This document shows, piece after piece, positions 36,030 to 45,503 of a DNA stretch of 64,000 nt. A program made the translations under genes and the position numbers. Numbering within the stretch: the stretch's first letter is position 1; every line of letters starts with the position of its first letter. The notes beneath the pieces were generated by a model. That model saw only the letters and a list, made by a program, of their open reading frames with translations. It ran no database searches and was not told the origin of the DNA. The stretch comes from Ochrobactrum sp. CM-21-5 (lineage in GTDB: Bacteria; Pseudomonadota; Alphaproteobacteria; Rhizobiales; Rhizobiaceae): positions 1 to 64,000 of the forward strand of contig NZ_JACLZJ010000004.1 in assembly GCF_014253075.1 (NCBI RefSeq), in the 5' to 3' direction.

Positions 36030-36935
36030 ATGTGCAAGAATAAACATTATATGCAGCATCTGGCTGAAGAAGCGGGTTTCGATCCTGCCCGACTTGATCG
36101 CGATTACAATGCCAAGGCTACCGTTTCGCCGGAAGCCTTTGCCGCCGAAATGGTGCGCTATCGCGAGGCAAGTATCGCGCCGCGGGCCGATTGGGGCCGA
36201 CATTTCGACGTGGTTTATGACGAAGAAAGCGGACAACGGATCGATATTTTCGGTCCGTCCTTCCGAAGTGGGTTAAGTCCGGTTTTCGTGTTTATTCACG
36301 GCGGTTACTGGCGCGCTCTTTCCAAGGAAGATTCCGCCATGATGGCGGGAATGCTCGCGGAGGAAGGTATTGCTACCGTTGCTGTCGATTATCGTCTGGC
36401 GCCGGAAGTCTCTCTTGCCGAGATTACGCGGGAGGTGCGCGCTGCATTGGCCTTCATCTGGCATCATGGACGTGAATACGGGCTCGACCCGGACCGGATA
36501 TCGGTTGGGGGAAGCTCGGCCGGTGGTCATCTTGCCGGTGCGCTTCTCGCGGAAGGCTGGCATGGGGATTTCGGATTGCCACCGGATATTGTGAAGTTTG
36601 CCATACCGGTCAGCGGGCTTTTCGAGCTTGCACCACTGGCGGCAACTTTCCCCCAGGAGTGGCTGAATCTCGGTCCCGCTGACGTCGATCAGCTCAGTCC
36701 GATCCGGCACATTCCTGTGCGTGGTTGTCCGATTATGGTGGCATGGGCAGAGCATGAAGCGGTCGGCTTCAAGCGCCAGTCGCGGGCTTATGCCGATAGC
36801 TGGATCGCAGCAGACGGAGAGGCGAAAACCATCGAAATCGCAAACCGGAACCATTACAATATTCTGATTGACTGGTGCTCGCCTGAAACCGAGATGTCGC
36901 AGGCGCTGCTCAACGGTATTCGCAATATCGGGTGA
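36030..36935 (+). CDS. arylformamidase-like alpha/beta hydrolase
   Basis: A 301-residue alpha/beta hydrolase related to kynurenine formamidases. The oxyanion motif is HGGYW (about 91-95), the nucleophile Ser is in GGSSAGG (about 161-167), and the catalytic His is in RNHYNIL near the C-terminus. The N-terminal LDRDYN and DVVYDEESGQRIDIFGP stretches are typical of this bacterial group. It would release formate from an N-formyl aromatic amine such as N-formylkynurenine or N-formylanthranilate. Its place next to 3-hydroxyanthranilate dioxygenase agrees with aromatic amine catabolism; no kynureninase gene is present. Confidence 0.78.
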   Translation: MCKNKHYMQHLAEEAGFDPARLDRDYNAKATVSPEAFAAEMVRYREASIAPRADWGRHFDVVYDEESGQRIDIFGPSFRSGLSPVFVFIHGGYWRALSKEDSAMMAGMLAEEGIATVAVDYRLAPEVSLAEITREVRAALAFIWHHGREYGLDPDRISVGGSSAGGHLAGALLAEGWHGDFGLPPDIVKFAIPVSGLFELAPLAATFPQEWLNLGPADVDQLSPIRHIPVRGCPIMVAWAEHEAVGFKRQSRAYADSWIAADGEAKTIEIANRNHYNILIDWCSPETEMSQALLNGIRNIG

Positions 36936-37147
36936 TTGGGCGCTCAGGAGAAATTGTGCAGCCGTGTAGCGATGCGCGGCTTGCGATTTGGTGCGGGCAA
37001 AAATTGCCAGTGCCCACACTAATTCATGCGAATATACTTATGGATATATGGTTTTAAGATGAATTGTCGCATGAATTAAAACATCCCATTCTGACTGTAA
37101 CGATGATCTGGGCGTGGCCCGAATTTTTAGATTGCAGAGGCTTTCTG

Positions 37148-38584
37148 ATGCAAAAATCCGACGTGCAGCTTTTCATAGGCGGTGAATGGCGCAAGACCGC
37201 CAATACGCTTCCAATTATCAATCCTGCGGACGAAACTGAGATCGGGCAGGTTGCGGTAGCGGAACGCAAGGATCTCGAGGCAGCACTTCAGGCGGCGTGG
37301 AACGGATATCAGGTCTGGCGTAATACTGCGCCTGCGGCCCGTGCTGTGATCATCATGAAGGCGGCGGCACTCATGCGCGAGCGGCAGGAAGAGATCGCAC
37401 GCGCGATTACGCTGGAAAATGGGAAGCCGATCACCGAAGCCCGGCTTGAGGTTATCCGCGGCTGCGAATTCTTCGAATGGGATGCCGGCGAATGTATTCG
37501 CTTCTATGGCCGCGTCATTCCGAGTGCCCCCGGAATTCGCTATATCGTCGTGCACGAGCCGATCGGGCCGGTCGCGGCTTTCGCACCCTGGAATTTTCCG
37601 ATGAGCCAGCCAGCCCGCAAGATCGCAGGCGCTCTAGCTGCCGGTTGCTCCATCATCCTGAAAGCTTCCGAGGAAACGCCGACTGCGGTTACTTATATTG
37701 CGCGTGCGTTTGAAGATGCAGGCCTTCCAGCCGGTGTGCTGAATCTGGTCTTTGGGGTTCCAGCCGATATTTCGCAATTCCTGATCCCACGTCCTGAAAT
37801 CCGGGCGATCGCATTCACCGGATCGACTGTCGTCGGCAAACATCTGACCGAGATCGCTGCCCGGCATATGAAACCGGCGTTGATGGAACTTGGCGGCCAC
37901 GCTCCTGTCATCGTTTGCGAGGATGCCGATCCGGTCGGAGCGGGCATTGCCTCGGCACGCCGCAAATACCGCAATTCGGGCCAGGTATGTACCTCGCCGA
38001 CGCGCTTCTTCGTTCATGAAAGCCATTATGAGCGTTTTACTGCGGCCTTTATCGAAACGGCACAATCGATCCGTGTCGGTAACGGCATGGATGAAGGGGT
38101 CCAGATGGGTCCCGTCGCCAATGATCGTCGTGTCATGGCACTGGAAGAGTTGGTCAGCGATGCCGAGGCCAAAGGCGCGAAACTGCTTTTCGGTGGCCGA
38201 CGCCTGAAGAATAATGGCTACTTCTTCCCGCCAACGGCTCTGGCCGAATTGCCGGACAATGCACGCGCGATGTCGGAGGAACCTTTTGGTCCACTGGCGC
38301 TGATCAATCCGGTTTCGTCTCTCGAGGTAGCCATTGAAAAGGCGAACTCGCTTCCGTTCGGTTTGGCGGCATATGGCTTCGCGAGTTCAGCTGAAAATGT
38401 AGAGCGTCTGATGTCGGGTCTGGAAGCCGGAAACGTCTCGATCAACACGCTCGAGGCTTCTGTAGCCGAAACCCCGTTTGGTGGCGTCAAGGACAGCGGA
38501 CTTGGCCGCGAAGGTGGAACCGAAGGGTTGCATCATTACACGGTCGTGAAAAACGTCTCACATTGTCTTTCAGTTACCGCTTAA
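37148..38584 (+). CDS. NAD(P)-dependent aldehyde dehydrogenase (semialdehyde type)
   Basis: A 478-residue aldehyde dehydrogenase resembling succinate-semialdehyde dehydrogenases. ATG 37148 has AGAGG 7 bases upstream; the frame from 37064 is not conserved. Key sites: PWNFPMSQ, the nucleotide loop FTGSTVVGK, the general base Glu in MELGGHAP, the nucleophile Cys in NSGQVCTSP and EEPFGP. In the operon it is suited to oxidise the semialdehyde made by ring cleavage or a later fragment. A 212-base gap separates it from the hydrolase gene, so it may have its own promoter. Confidence 0.9.
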   Translation: MQKSDVQLFIGGEWRKTANTLPIINPADETEIGQVAVAERKDLEAALQAAWNGYQVWRNTAPAARAVIIMKAAALMRERQEEIARAITLENGKPITEARLEVIRGCEFFEWDAGECIRFYGRVIPSAPGIRYIVVHEPIGPVAAFAPWNFPMSQPARKIAGALAAGCSIILKASEETPTAVTYIARAFEDAGLPAGVLNLVFGVPADISQFLIPRPEIRAIAFTGSTVVGKHLTEIAARHMKPALMELGGHAPVIVCEDADPVGAGIASARRKYRNSGQVCTSPTRFFVHESHYERFTAAFIETAQSIRVGNGMDEGVQMGPVANDRRVMALEELVSDAEAKGAKLLFGGRRLKNNGYFFPPTALAELPDNARAMSEEPFGPLALINPVSSLEVAIEKANSLPFGLAAYGFASSAENVERLMSGLEAGNVSINTLEASVAETPFGGVKDSGLGREGGTEGLHHYTVVKNVSHCLSVTA

Positions 38585-38795
38585 CGCTAAGGCGAAAGTA
38601 GTAATCGACTCATAAGTTCCCAGCCATATGCGTATTGAAGCAAGTCGGATGGATGGGAGGAAATTGTCGTGGCGCCCGTCATGTCGGGTTGCCACGGCTT
38701 TGGAGTGTTTGAGTTTGTTGGAGAAGCGCTCCACGGCGTTGCGCTGGTCGAAAGAGTTCCTCAAGGCGGGCAAGAAGTGAGTTGCCGAAGGCACC
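38570..38795 (-). mobile_element. IS5-family transposase C-terminal remnant
   Basis: Leftward reading RNAVERFSNKLKHSKAVATR and later LASIRIWLGTYES match the C-terminal end of IS5/IS427-group transposases (rn.vERfFnkLKhfR..ATRydK...nfla...las..iwl). About 60 codons survive and the catalytic DDE region is missing. The fragment overlaps the last bases of the aldehyde dehydrogenase gene. Confidence 0.7.
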
Positions 38796-38852
38796 GCTTG
38801 CTCGACAACCAATGATATCTGGCCTAAAAACTCAGCCTATGCAATCTGTAGG

Positions 38853-39000
38853 AGATGATGGCCGAGCGTAGCATCGCAATACACCATTCTACTGTGCATT
38901 GCTGGATCAGTTATTCTAGCCCAAGCTGCTTGAGCGCTTCAATCGAAGGAAGCGCCAAGTCACCCGTAAATAGGATCTTGATGAGATTTACATCGGCGCG
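38853..39000 (+). mobile_element. IS6-family transposase remnant
   Basis: Rightward reading MMAERSIAIHHSTVHCWI matches the IS6/IS26 N-terminal helix-turn-helix (mmaERG..v.HsTi.rWv). After a one-base frameshift it continues as ERFNRRKRQVTR, a stop, then DLDEIYI, matching RRKR.v...W..DETYi with the first catalytic Asp. The rest is lost, so the gene is dead. Confidence 0.65.
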
Positions 39001-39077
39001 GGTAGCAAGAGGTATCTTGGCTTCGACAAAGTCTCCAGGCGTCTTTGTGTCCCGTCGGCTTGCAACGGCTGGAACCA

Positions 39078-40019
39078 TCACAGAAACATCGGCTTAAGCG
39101 CGACCAGGGTAAAGCGTGTAGGTTCAGCATCATTCGCCGTCTTATCAGTGACCAGGAGCAGCAGGTCGTCCGACAGACGTGTCATGCCTTCGAAATTGTT
39201 TTCCAATACCGTCCCGGTATCGGGCGAAAGCTCGGTGACGCCACAGGGCGCGTTTTCAGTGCAGCTTGCAAAATCGATATAACGCAGCCGCGCGGAGAAC
39301 GGCGCGTCTTTCTTCTCGCGTGTTCGTTCCAGAGCCAGGGCATTGCCGTCCGGCATCATCTCGATGGCCTTGAGATTGCTACGCTTGGGTTGGAAAGCCT
39401 TGAACGACCATTTTGCTCCGTCGGCAGCATAGAGCGTGTGCAGGTTCTCGGGCTGACCAGCCAAGGGGGCTTCCGGTGCTGTGATGATGCCGCGTCGTGC
39501 GTCATATGCGACCGATTCAAGCCGACGGTTCTTCTTGGCGTATTGCGATTTGTCGGCCAGGATCGAAGGCAGCGCGACATCGGCGATCCGTTTGCCCTGA
39601 GGTGTGAAGCGGGTGATCGCTGGCCCGTCCTCAAGCGCGATGAGTAGCTCGCTGTCGGATTTCTTTCCGTTGCTGCCATTGAGCACGGCCACATCTTCTG
39701 CATCGTTGATTTTCAGTTCCGTTCCGTCCTGCCACGCCAATGGAGCAGAATATACAACATCGATCTGCGCGATCCGATTGCCATCGAGACGGATACGGAA
39801 GTGATGGAGCACACCCGTATCAGATACCGCGTAGAGAAGCTGCTCGTCGGCATCCCACGCCAGCCCCGAAAGTTCCTCTATTTTGTATCCGTTCATCCCT
39901 TGAACAGGACTATCCACGCTATCGACAATATCCAGCCGAAGTGCTGGGTCTTGCGCGGCGGCAGAAGATGCCGCCGCTGTTAATATGGCCAATAAAATCG
40001 GAGCAAATCTATTCATCAT
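39078..40019 (-). CDS. secreted phytase-like esterase/beta-propeller protein
   Basis: A 313-residue protein of the 'esterase-like activity of phytase' family. Signal peptide ends near SSAAAQD (residue 23). The mature part has beta-propeller-like strands (GYKIEELSGLAWDADEQLLYAVSDTG, then ALEDGPAITRFTPQG). No nucleophile motif can be assigned. Its ATGATG start overlaps the stop of the truncated VTC gene, so the two were once coupled. Phosphate storage or release is suggested by that partner, but this is inference. Confidence 0.75.
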   Translation of the reverse strand: MMNRFAPILLAILTAAASSAAAQDPALRLDIVDSVDSPVQGMNGYKIEELSGLAWDADEQLLYAVSDTGVLHHFRIRLDGNRIAQIDVVYSAPLAWQDGTELKINDAEDVAVLNGSNGKKSDSELLIALEDGPAITRFTPQGKRIADVALPSILADKSQYAKKNRRLESVAYDARRGIITAPEAPLAGQPENLHTLYAADGAKWSFKAFQPKRSNLKAIEMMPDGNALALERTREKKDAPFSARLRYIDFASCTENAPCGVTELSPDTGTVLENNFEGMTRLSDDLLLLVTDKTANDAEPTRFTLVALKPMFL

Positions 40020-40639
40020 GTCATCCTTTCAGTTGCAGGCATCGCTCCAAGCTTGCGCAGTGCCGGAAGGAACCGGTTGCACCTGGTCCCTTCGTAGAGA
40101 AGGGCCACACCAGTGCAATATTTGGAGCAATGTTTCGTCGGGTGCTGGTGCAGCGTTCGCAAGATGCGGTCGGCGGTGCCGTTGCCGTTGGCGGATTTCG
40201 TCTCGATGATGAAGCGATCGGCGGCGATCCCGCGCGATGACATCGGCGAACTGAATTGCAACCGGTTGTCGATGGTCATGCGCTCACCGCCCGACTTCGC
40301 TACGAGCGTCATGCGCTGATAACGCATGTCGAGCACCCGCGAGAGTTCGTAGGGAAATTCGAGATCGTAGTGATCGCGATAGACGCTATGAACATAGTCG
40401 AGCGCCGCGTCGTCGAGGACGCCGAATTTTGCCATTTCATAGGGCAGCCGTTTCTTGACGGTAATGCCGCGCCTGTCCTTGAGCTTGACCTCGACGAAGC
40501 AGAGCCCGGCGTTGGCATATTTTCGGATACGCACCTTCGCGCGTCGACGCCTGCCCTGGTGATGATCGAAATAGCTGCGCTGCTCACTGTCGTCGAAATA
40601 GCAGGTCTCGTATGTAAAGACGCGGCGCAGGCAGCGAAC
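40016..40639 (-). pseudogene. VTC-domain (polyphosphate polymerase-like) gene lacking its 5' end
   Basis: Leftward reading from about 40639 gives a VTC-type domain: TYETCYFDD, GRRRRAKVRIRKY, LCFVEVKLKDRRG, later MTIDNRLQF and RFIIETKS. These are the middle and C-terminal parts of the domain, including basic and acidic tunnel residues. The N-terminal part and the start are missing; the upstream in-frame codons (to 40792) are antisense sequence of a sigma-factor gene. The junction is near 40640. It is therefore a 5'-deleted gene, though a chimeric protein from an upstream ATG cannot be excluded. Confidence 0.7.
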
Positions 40640-40958
40640 GGCAGGGCCGGTAGAGGATGTTTCAGCACAGCTTGATCTGGCGGGAGACGACGGTGTTCGT
40701 GCCGTTGAAGCAAAATCGGCGCTCAGCGCCGTCCGGGCTGCCATCGACCAGCTTTCGGATGAACAGCGCGAGGTTCTGCTGCTGGTTTGCATAGAAGATT
40801 TGTCCTATGCCGACGCGGCCGAACTGTTGGGCATCCCGATCGGAACAGTGATGAGCAGGCTGGCGCGGGCGCGTGTAACTCTTGCCGCGAAGACCGGAAT
40901 AAAACCGCTGCTCTCCCGTTCATCAGCGTTGAAAGGAAAACACAATGACGGGAACTGA
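40640..40958 (+). pseudogene. ECF sigma factor gene lacking its 5' end
   Basis: A rightward open frame (in phase with 40743) reads LSDEQREVLLLVCIEDLSYADAAELLGIPIG in parts and MSRLARARVTL, an intact ECF sigma region 4, and stops at 40958. Region 2, needed for core and -10 binding, is absent, and the frame closes at a stop just upstream (40563). The stop overlaps the anti-sigma start by 14 bases, the normal coupled layout. The missing part ends at the same point as the missing part of the VTC gene. Confidence 0.72.
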
Positions 40959-41718
40959 TTTCTCCGACGAACAGCTGATGAGTTTTGTCGACGGTGAAGT
41001 CGATCTGTGCACAGCCGAGCGGATCGAAGCGGCGATGCACGGTGATACCGAACTTGCGGCCCGCATCGCGATCTTTGCTGAAACCCGTGCGATTGTAAAA
41101 GACGCTATGGAGCCGCTTCTGGATGAGCCCGTTCCGGCCAGGTTGTATTCATCCGTCGAGATTATGATCAAACGGCATCGGCAGCAGTATGCCGACGCAA
41201 GTGGTGAGGTCATTCCGCTGATACCACGCTGCCCGCAATCGCCAGCACCAGTCCGGCGCTTGACCGTGCCGTTCGCCGCTTCTGTGGCGGTCGTGCTTGC
41301 TGCCGGACTAAGCGGTTTTTGGCTCGGGACGCAGAACGTTACGCAGCCGCAGATGCTGTCTTTAGGACCTGTTGGCGAGCGCGGCCTGTTGGATGCGCTC
41401 GCTACTATTCCGGGTGGCAGTGCAAGAAACATCCCGCAACTTGGGAGGTTGCGTGTTATTTCTTCGCTTCGTGACGAAGACGGTGACCTATGCCGGGAGC
41501 TCGAACTGACCCCTCGCCAAGGATCTGCGCTAGCCTTTATCGCTTGTCACAAAAAGGGTGGATGGACGACGACAGTTGCTGTAGCGGTGCCTGGCGACGA
41601 TGGTAGCTATGCACCCGCGTCATCCACGGATACTCTTGACACCTACCTTTCGTCGATCAATGCCTCGCCGCCGCTGACAGAGGCAGAGGAGAAGCAGGCT
41701 CTTAGCGATTTGGAATGA
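40945..41718 (+). CDS. membrane anti-sigma factor
   Basis: A 257-residue anti-sigma protein. The N-terminal cytoplasmic part (DEQLMSFVDGEVD...AERIEAAMHGDTELAARI) is typical of RsiW/ChrR-like zinc-finger-related anti-sigma N-termini but without the HxxxCxxC motif. One membrane span lies at about residues 110-128 (VPFAASVAVVLAAGLSGFWLG), and a periplasmic domain of about 130 residues follows. Its cognate sigma is the truncated gene it overlaps. It may now have no partner in this locus. Confidence 0.78.
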   Translation: MTGTDFSDEQLMSFVDGEVDLCTAERIEAAMHGDTELAARIAIFAETRAIVKDAMEPLLDEPVPARLYSSVEIMIKRHRQQYADASGEVIPLIPRCPQSPAPVRRLTVPFAASVAVVLAAGLSGFWLGTQNVTQPQMLSLGPVGERGLLDALATIPGGSARNIPQLGRLRVISSLRDEDGDLCRELELTPRQGSALAFIACHKKGGWTTTVAVAVPGDDGSYAPASSTDTLDTYLSSINASPPLTEAEEKQALSDLE

Positions 41719-41923
41719 GCTTATCTGGCAGTCTCGCGTTCCGGATTCATTATTCTGGCTTATTCCAGCTTTTCGGAAGCAGGGAATTTTCGATGGTCAA
41801 GCGCGACCAATTATGAACGGTCCGGTTTCGAGGGATCACAGCAAACTGAGGAGATGAACGGAATCGGGCACGTATCGCACAGGCGCGAAACCATATGATG
41901 CCGATCACAGATAATTTCTTCAG

Positions 41924-43159
41924 CTATCCAAACTGTGTTGATGCCGCTTGAAACCTGTTTTTCGAAGAGACGTTCCTTGCAATTTCTTCTGCCTTGGGAA
42001 CAGACAGCCACAGCGCGATGGCGAAACCAGAAATGCCGCCGCCAATTTTACCGAGCAGCAAAGGTAGAATGATGCTTGGCTGAAAATTAGCTGCAAAAGC
42101 CAGATGATCTCCGAACATAAAGGCCGCACAGACGGCAAAGGCAATCACCAGAACCTTGTCCTTCGGATGCATATCTCGCACTAGTCGAAACATGGCCAGG
42201 ATATTGGCTGATGCTGCCAGCAGACCCGCTGCACCGGCCGGTGTAAGACCGATCCTGCGACCGATTTTTTCCATGGGCACAGCGAGGAATTTGTTGATCA
42301 GATAGACCATCGGAAAAGCACCGCTGAGCATAATTCCGATATAGCCGGCAATTTCCAACGCACGGAACTGATCTTCTTCATCGGCAATAATCGGTGCAAA
42401 AGACCATTTGCCGAAGACCGTGATGAACAGGGATGTGAAATATTCAACGATTGAGAACACCAAAACCAGGGTAATCGCTGCATACATGATCCGCCCGAAC
42501 CACAAAAAGCCGGTAATCATCTGATTGGGAAAGAATTTAAGTCCACCTGCAATGGCTAGACAGAAAATGATCAGGGGAGACATATTCCGTAAAATCACCG
42601 GCAGGGACAGGTTTGTTTGCTGTACGGCCTCGCCGGTCGTGGAAACATCCAGACGGATACCAACGTGAAACAGCATAATGCAGAAGGAGGCGATAAACAC
42701 GCCAATCGGTATGCTTAATATGCCTGACATAATGCCCAGCGCCATATACTTATGATCTTCCTTATCCAGCATGGCGAGCCCCACCGGAATGGAGAAGATG
42801 ATTGTTGCGCCCGCCATAAAACCGGTCACCGTCGCCATAATCCAACCGTCCGGGGATTGGGCAAGCGACTTGGCCAGCTGATAGCCGCCCATATCGGCAG
42901 CAATAATGGTAGTTGCGGCGAGGGCAGGATCCGCGCCGAGTGCATTGAAAAGCGGCCCCACCATTGTGCTGATAAAAGAAGAAAGAAAGGGTATGGAAGC
43001 CATAATGCCGGCCACAGGTATAAAGATCGGGCCGATACTGTGCAGCCCTTCAATGAACTCTTTTCCCAGACCCTTTTCATTGTCACGAATTGAAGCAATG
43101 GCACCGGCAATTGCGCAGGCCATAATGATGTAAATAACGATTGTACCAATATGTGCCAT
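41924..43159 (-). CDS. eutH: EutH-type ethanolamine permease
   Basis: A 411-residue polytopic protein of the EutH family with about ten spans. Recognisable stretches are EGLHSIGPIFIPVAGIMASIPF in overlap, ADMGGYQLAKSLAQSPDGW and GDHLAFAANFQP. EutH imports protonated ethanolamine. None of the usual Eut enzymes (ammonia-lyase EutBC, shell proteins) is in the window; instead it is followed upstream by an aldonolactone-oxidase-like flavoprotein and an SDR on the same strand. The codon use is more AT-rich than the flanks, which hints at transfer. Confidence 0.88.
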   Translation of the reverse strand: MAHIGTIVIYIIMACAIAGAIASIRDNEKGLGKEFIEGLHSIGPIFIPVAGIMASIPFLSSFISTMVGPLFNALGADPALAATTIIAADMGGYQLAKSLAQSPDGWIMATVTGFMAGATIIFSIPVGLAMLDKEDHKYMALGIMSGILSIPIGVFIASFCIMLFHVGIRLDVSTTGEAVQQTNLSLPVILRNMSPLIIFCLAIAGGLKFFPNQMITGFLWFGRIMYAAITLVLVFSIVEYFTSLFITVFGKWSFAPIIADEEDQFRALEIAGYIGIMLSGAFPMVYLINKFLAVPMEKIGRRIGLTPAGAAGLLAASANILAMFRLVRDMHPKDKVLVIAFAVCAAFMFGDHLAFAANFQPSIILPLLLGKIGGGISGFAIALWLSVPKAEEIARNVSSKNRFQAASTQFG

Positions 43160-43197
43160 TTTCGTTCCCGCTTATAGTTATCATTGATTGGTATGAT

Positions 43198-44469
43198 TTA
43201 TCTGAACAGCTGGGTCAGATGATCGTTAAGGAAATAGCCCTCAGGATCGAGTTTGCGACGCAGCGCGCGGAACTCCCCGGCTTTCGGATAAAGTCTGGTT
43301 ACATCGTCACCGGTCAGGAAATGTAGTTTTCCCCAATGCGGGCGGGCCTTATAGCTGCGCAGGATCGCATCCACATCGCGCAGATATTGCCAATAATCAT
43401 GGCCGGGTTCACCGGAAACCGAAATGGTCACGCTGTCCTGTTCAAAGAACGGGCTCATCCAAGCGCTGTCACCGGCGGTAAAGCGGTATTCAATCGGATA
43501 AATGGCGTCAGGATGCTTTTCCAGCATCAGGCGGCGGACTTCTTTCACCGCTTCCTTGGCATGCGCTACCGGTACGGCATATTCTAGCTCATGGAAATTC
43601 GGAATATATTCAATGGGATAGATTTCCGAACTGTAGGCGATTTTTTCAAATCTGCTTTCCATCGGTGCTTCTTCAGTGATGTCCATGATTTTCATTTCAC
43701 ACACATCGGTCGTGCGGCCTGATTTGGATGTCGCTGCTGTATCAGGCAGGCAATAGCAATGACGGCTGCGTTCGGTCGGACACCAGAAAAAGCTGAAATG
43801 ACGGTGTCTGGCAGCTAGATCATCATGCATTTCCATGCAGGCATCGAAATCTTCCCGCCATAATTTCTCATGAAGATTATAGCTGTCCATTAATTGCAGG
43901 GTGATTTCTGAAATAACTCCGAGTACGCCGACGGAAACACGGGAGGCAAGCAGCAGATCGGGCGTTGTCTCGTCAACATTGAGCACACTGCCATCTGGCT
44001 GCACCATTTTCATGCCGACAATGGAGGAGGCGAGATTGCGGAGCGTGGCGCCGGTGCCATGGGTGCCGGTAGTCAGTGCGCCCGCCAATGCCTGACTGTC
44101 AATATCGCCCTGGTTGACCATGGAGAGGCCGTTTTCTTTTAGCACCTTTCCCAGTTCGTTAATGGTGGTGCCCGCTGCAGCGGTTACTCGTTTTTTCTCA
44201 CGGTCAATGTTCTTGACACCTTTCATCTGGGAGAGTGACAGCAGAGCGCCGCTGGTTCCGACAACGGGGGTAAAAGAGTGGCCAGATCCGGCACACCGCA
44301 CATTCAGTCCCTCGGAGGTGGCGGAGCGCACCATCTCAGAGAGCTGATCATCATTTTGCGGCGCACCTTTATAGCGGGTGATACAGGACTGGTTGCCAAC
44401 CCAGTTTCTCCAATGCCCGCCTTCGGAAAACCGGACGGACGGATTCACGGCACGTTTGGTATTTGTCAT
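43198..44469 (-). CDS. aldonolactone-oxidase-like FAD enzyme
   Basis: A 423-residue VAO-fold flavoprotein of the D-arabinono-1,4-lactone/L-gulonolactone/alditol oxidase group. The FAD region contains CAGSGHSFTP, with the His often linked covalently to FAD, then QGDIDSQALAGALTTGTHGTG. The C-terminal ALO-type domain ends with HWGKLHFLT and LDPEGYFLND. Such enzymes oxidise sugar alcohols or sugar lactones with O2, making H2O2. GGGAG is 7 bases before the start. It lies between EutH (38-base gap) and the SDR gene. Confidence 0.85.
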   Translation of the reverse strand: MTNTKRAVNPSVRFSEGGHWRNWVGNQSCITRYKGAPQNDDQLSEMVRSATSEGLNVRCAGSGHSFTPVVGTSGALLSLSQMKGVKNIDREKKRVTAAAGTTINELGKVLKENGLSMVNQGDIDSQALAGALTTGTHGTGATLRNLASSIVGMKMVQPDGSVLNVDETTPDLLLASRVSVGVLGVISEITLQLMDSYNLHEKLWREDFDACMEMHDDLAARHRHFSFFWCPTERSRHCYCLPDTAATSKSGRTTDVCEMKIMDITEEAPMESRFEKIAYSSEIYPIEYIPNFHELEYAVPVAHAKEAVKEVRRLMLEKHPDAIYPIEYRFTAGDSAWMSPFFEQDSVTISVSGEPGHDYWQYLRDVDAILRSYKARPHWGKLHFLTGDDVTRLYPKAGEFRALRRKLDPEGYFLNDHLTQLFR

Positions 44470-44541
44470 TATATGCTCCCATTTTTGGCTCCCGGCCGTT
44501 ATTTTCTGTTTCGGTACGCGGAAGCTTATCCTTCAGTTTTG

Positions 44542-45309
44542 TTATATGGCCGTATAGGCATTATCTGCGAATAGATGTGCGCCGTTGACGAAGCTGGCGT
44601 CGTCGCTGGCCAGAAACAAGGCAGCAGAAGCGACTTCTTCCGGCGAGCAGAGGCGACCTTGTGCGGCTTTGATCGCATCCTCGGAAACATCGACACCAAA
44701 CTTGCTTAAGTCCCGGATTTCGCGTTGCCCATGTGCGGTGGCAATGAAGCCGGGGCAGATGGCGTTGGAGCGGATATTCCGGTCACGAAACTCCACGGCA
44801 ATGGCACGGGCAAACATATGGCATGCACCTTTGCTGGTGCAGTAAAGCACTTCCATCGGTGTGCCGACCACACCGGAGATCGAAGATGTTGAGACGATGC
44901 TGCCATGACCTGCGTCGATCATGCCGGGAAGGACGGCTTTCGTAACCAGAAACATGCTCTTCACATTGACCGCCATGATGCGGTCCCATTCCGTTTCGCT
45001 GGTTTCAAGAAACGGTCCGACGGAAAGAATGCCGGCATGGTTCATCAGCACTGTGATTGTGCCCAATTCGCGGGCAACAGCCTGAACTGCATTATGCACC
45101 TGTTCATTGTCCGAGACATCACAAGCCGCAAAACAAGCCACTCCACCATTGCGGTTAATGTCCTCCGCAACTTTTGCACCATGACTGGAAGGCAAATCAA
45201 GTATGCCCACCCTTGCACCTTCTTTGGCGAAGAGCTGTGAAGCGGCCAGACCACAGCCACCTGCGCCTCCGGTAATTAGAGCTACTTTGTCGGCTAATCG
45301 TCCTGCCAT
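44542..45309 (-). CDS. SDR-family oxidoreductase
   Basis: A 255-residue classical short-chain dehydrogenase. Cofactor loop TGGAGGCG (about 13-20), NHAG in the NAG position, catalytic Ser in STSSIS and Tyr-x-x-x-Lys in YCTSKGA. I use ATG 45309 (GGGGAG 9 bases upstream); ATG 45315 is possible. It should interconvert an alcohol and a carbonyl with NAD(P). It leads the leftward EutH module and is divergent from the LuxR regulator gene. Confidence 0.87.
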   Translation of the reverse strand: MAGRLADKVALITGGAGGCGLAASQLFAKEGARVGILDLPSSHGAKVAEDINRNGGVACFAACDVSDNEQVHNAVQAVARELGTITVLMNHAGILSVGPFLETSETEWDRIMAVNVKSMFLVTKAVLPGMIDAGHGSIVSTSSISGVVGTPMEVLYCTSKGACHMFARAIAVEFRDRNIRSNAICPGFIATAHGQREIRDLSKFGVDVSEDAIKAAQGRLCSPEEVASAALFLASDDASFVNGAHLFADNAYTAI

Positions 45310-45503
45310 GAACATAATCTCCCCTAGGCAAAACCTTACGGTTTGCCTTTGTCCGTTCTTATGAAAATTATCGCTGCAGCCTCGTATTTTCCGACGTTCC
45401 CGCTGTTATTCGTGAGGCGATGCATTGAGGAAAAAGGCTAAATGCAATAGCTTTTGGCGTCGATATACTAAAAGTTATATGTGTTCGGCGGAGGGAAGCT
45501 GTG

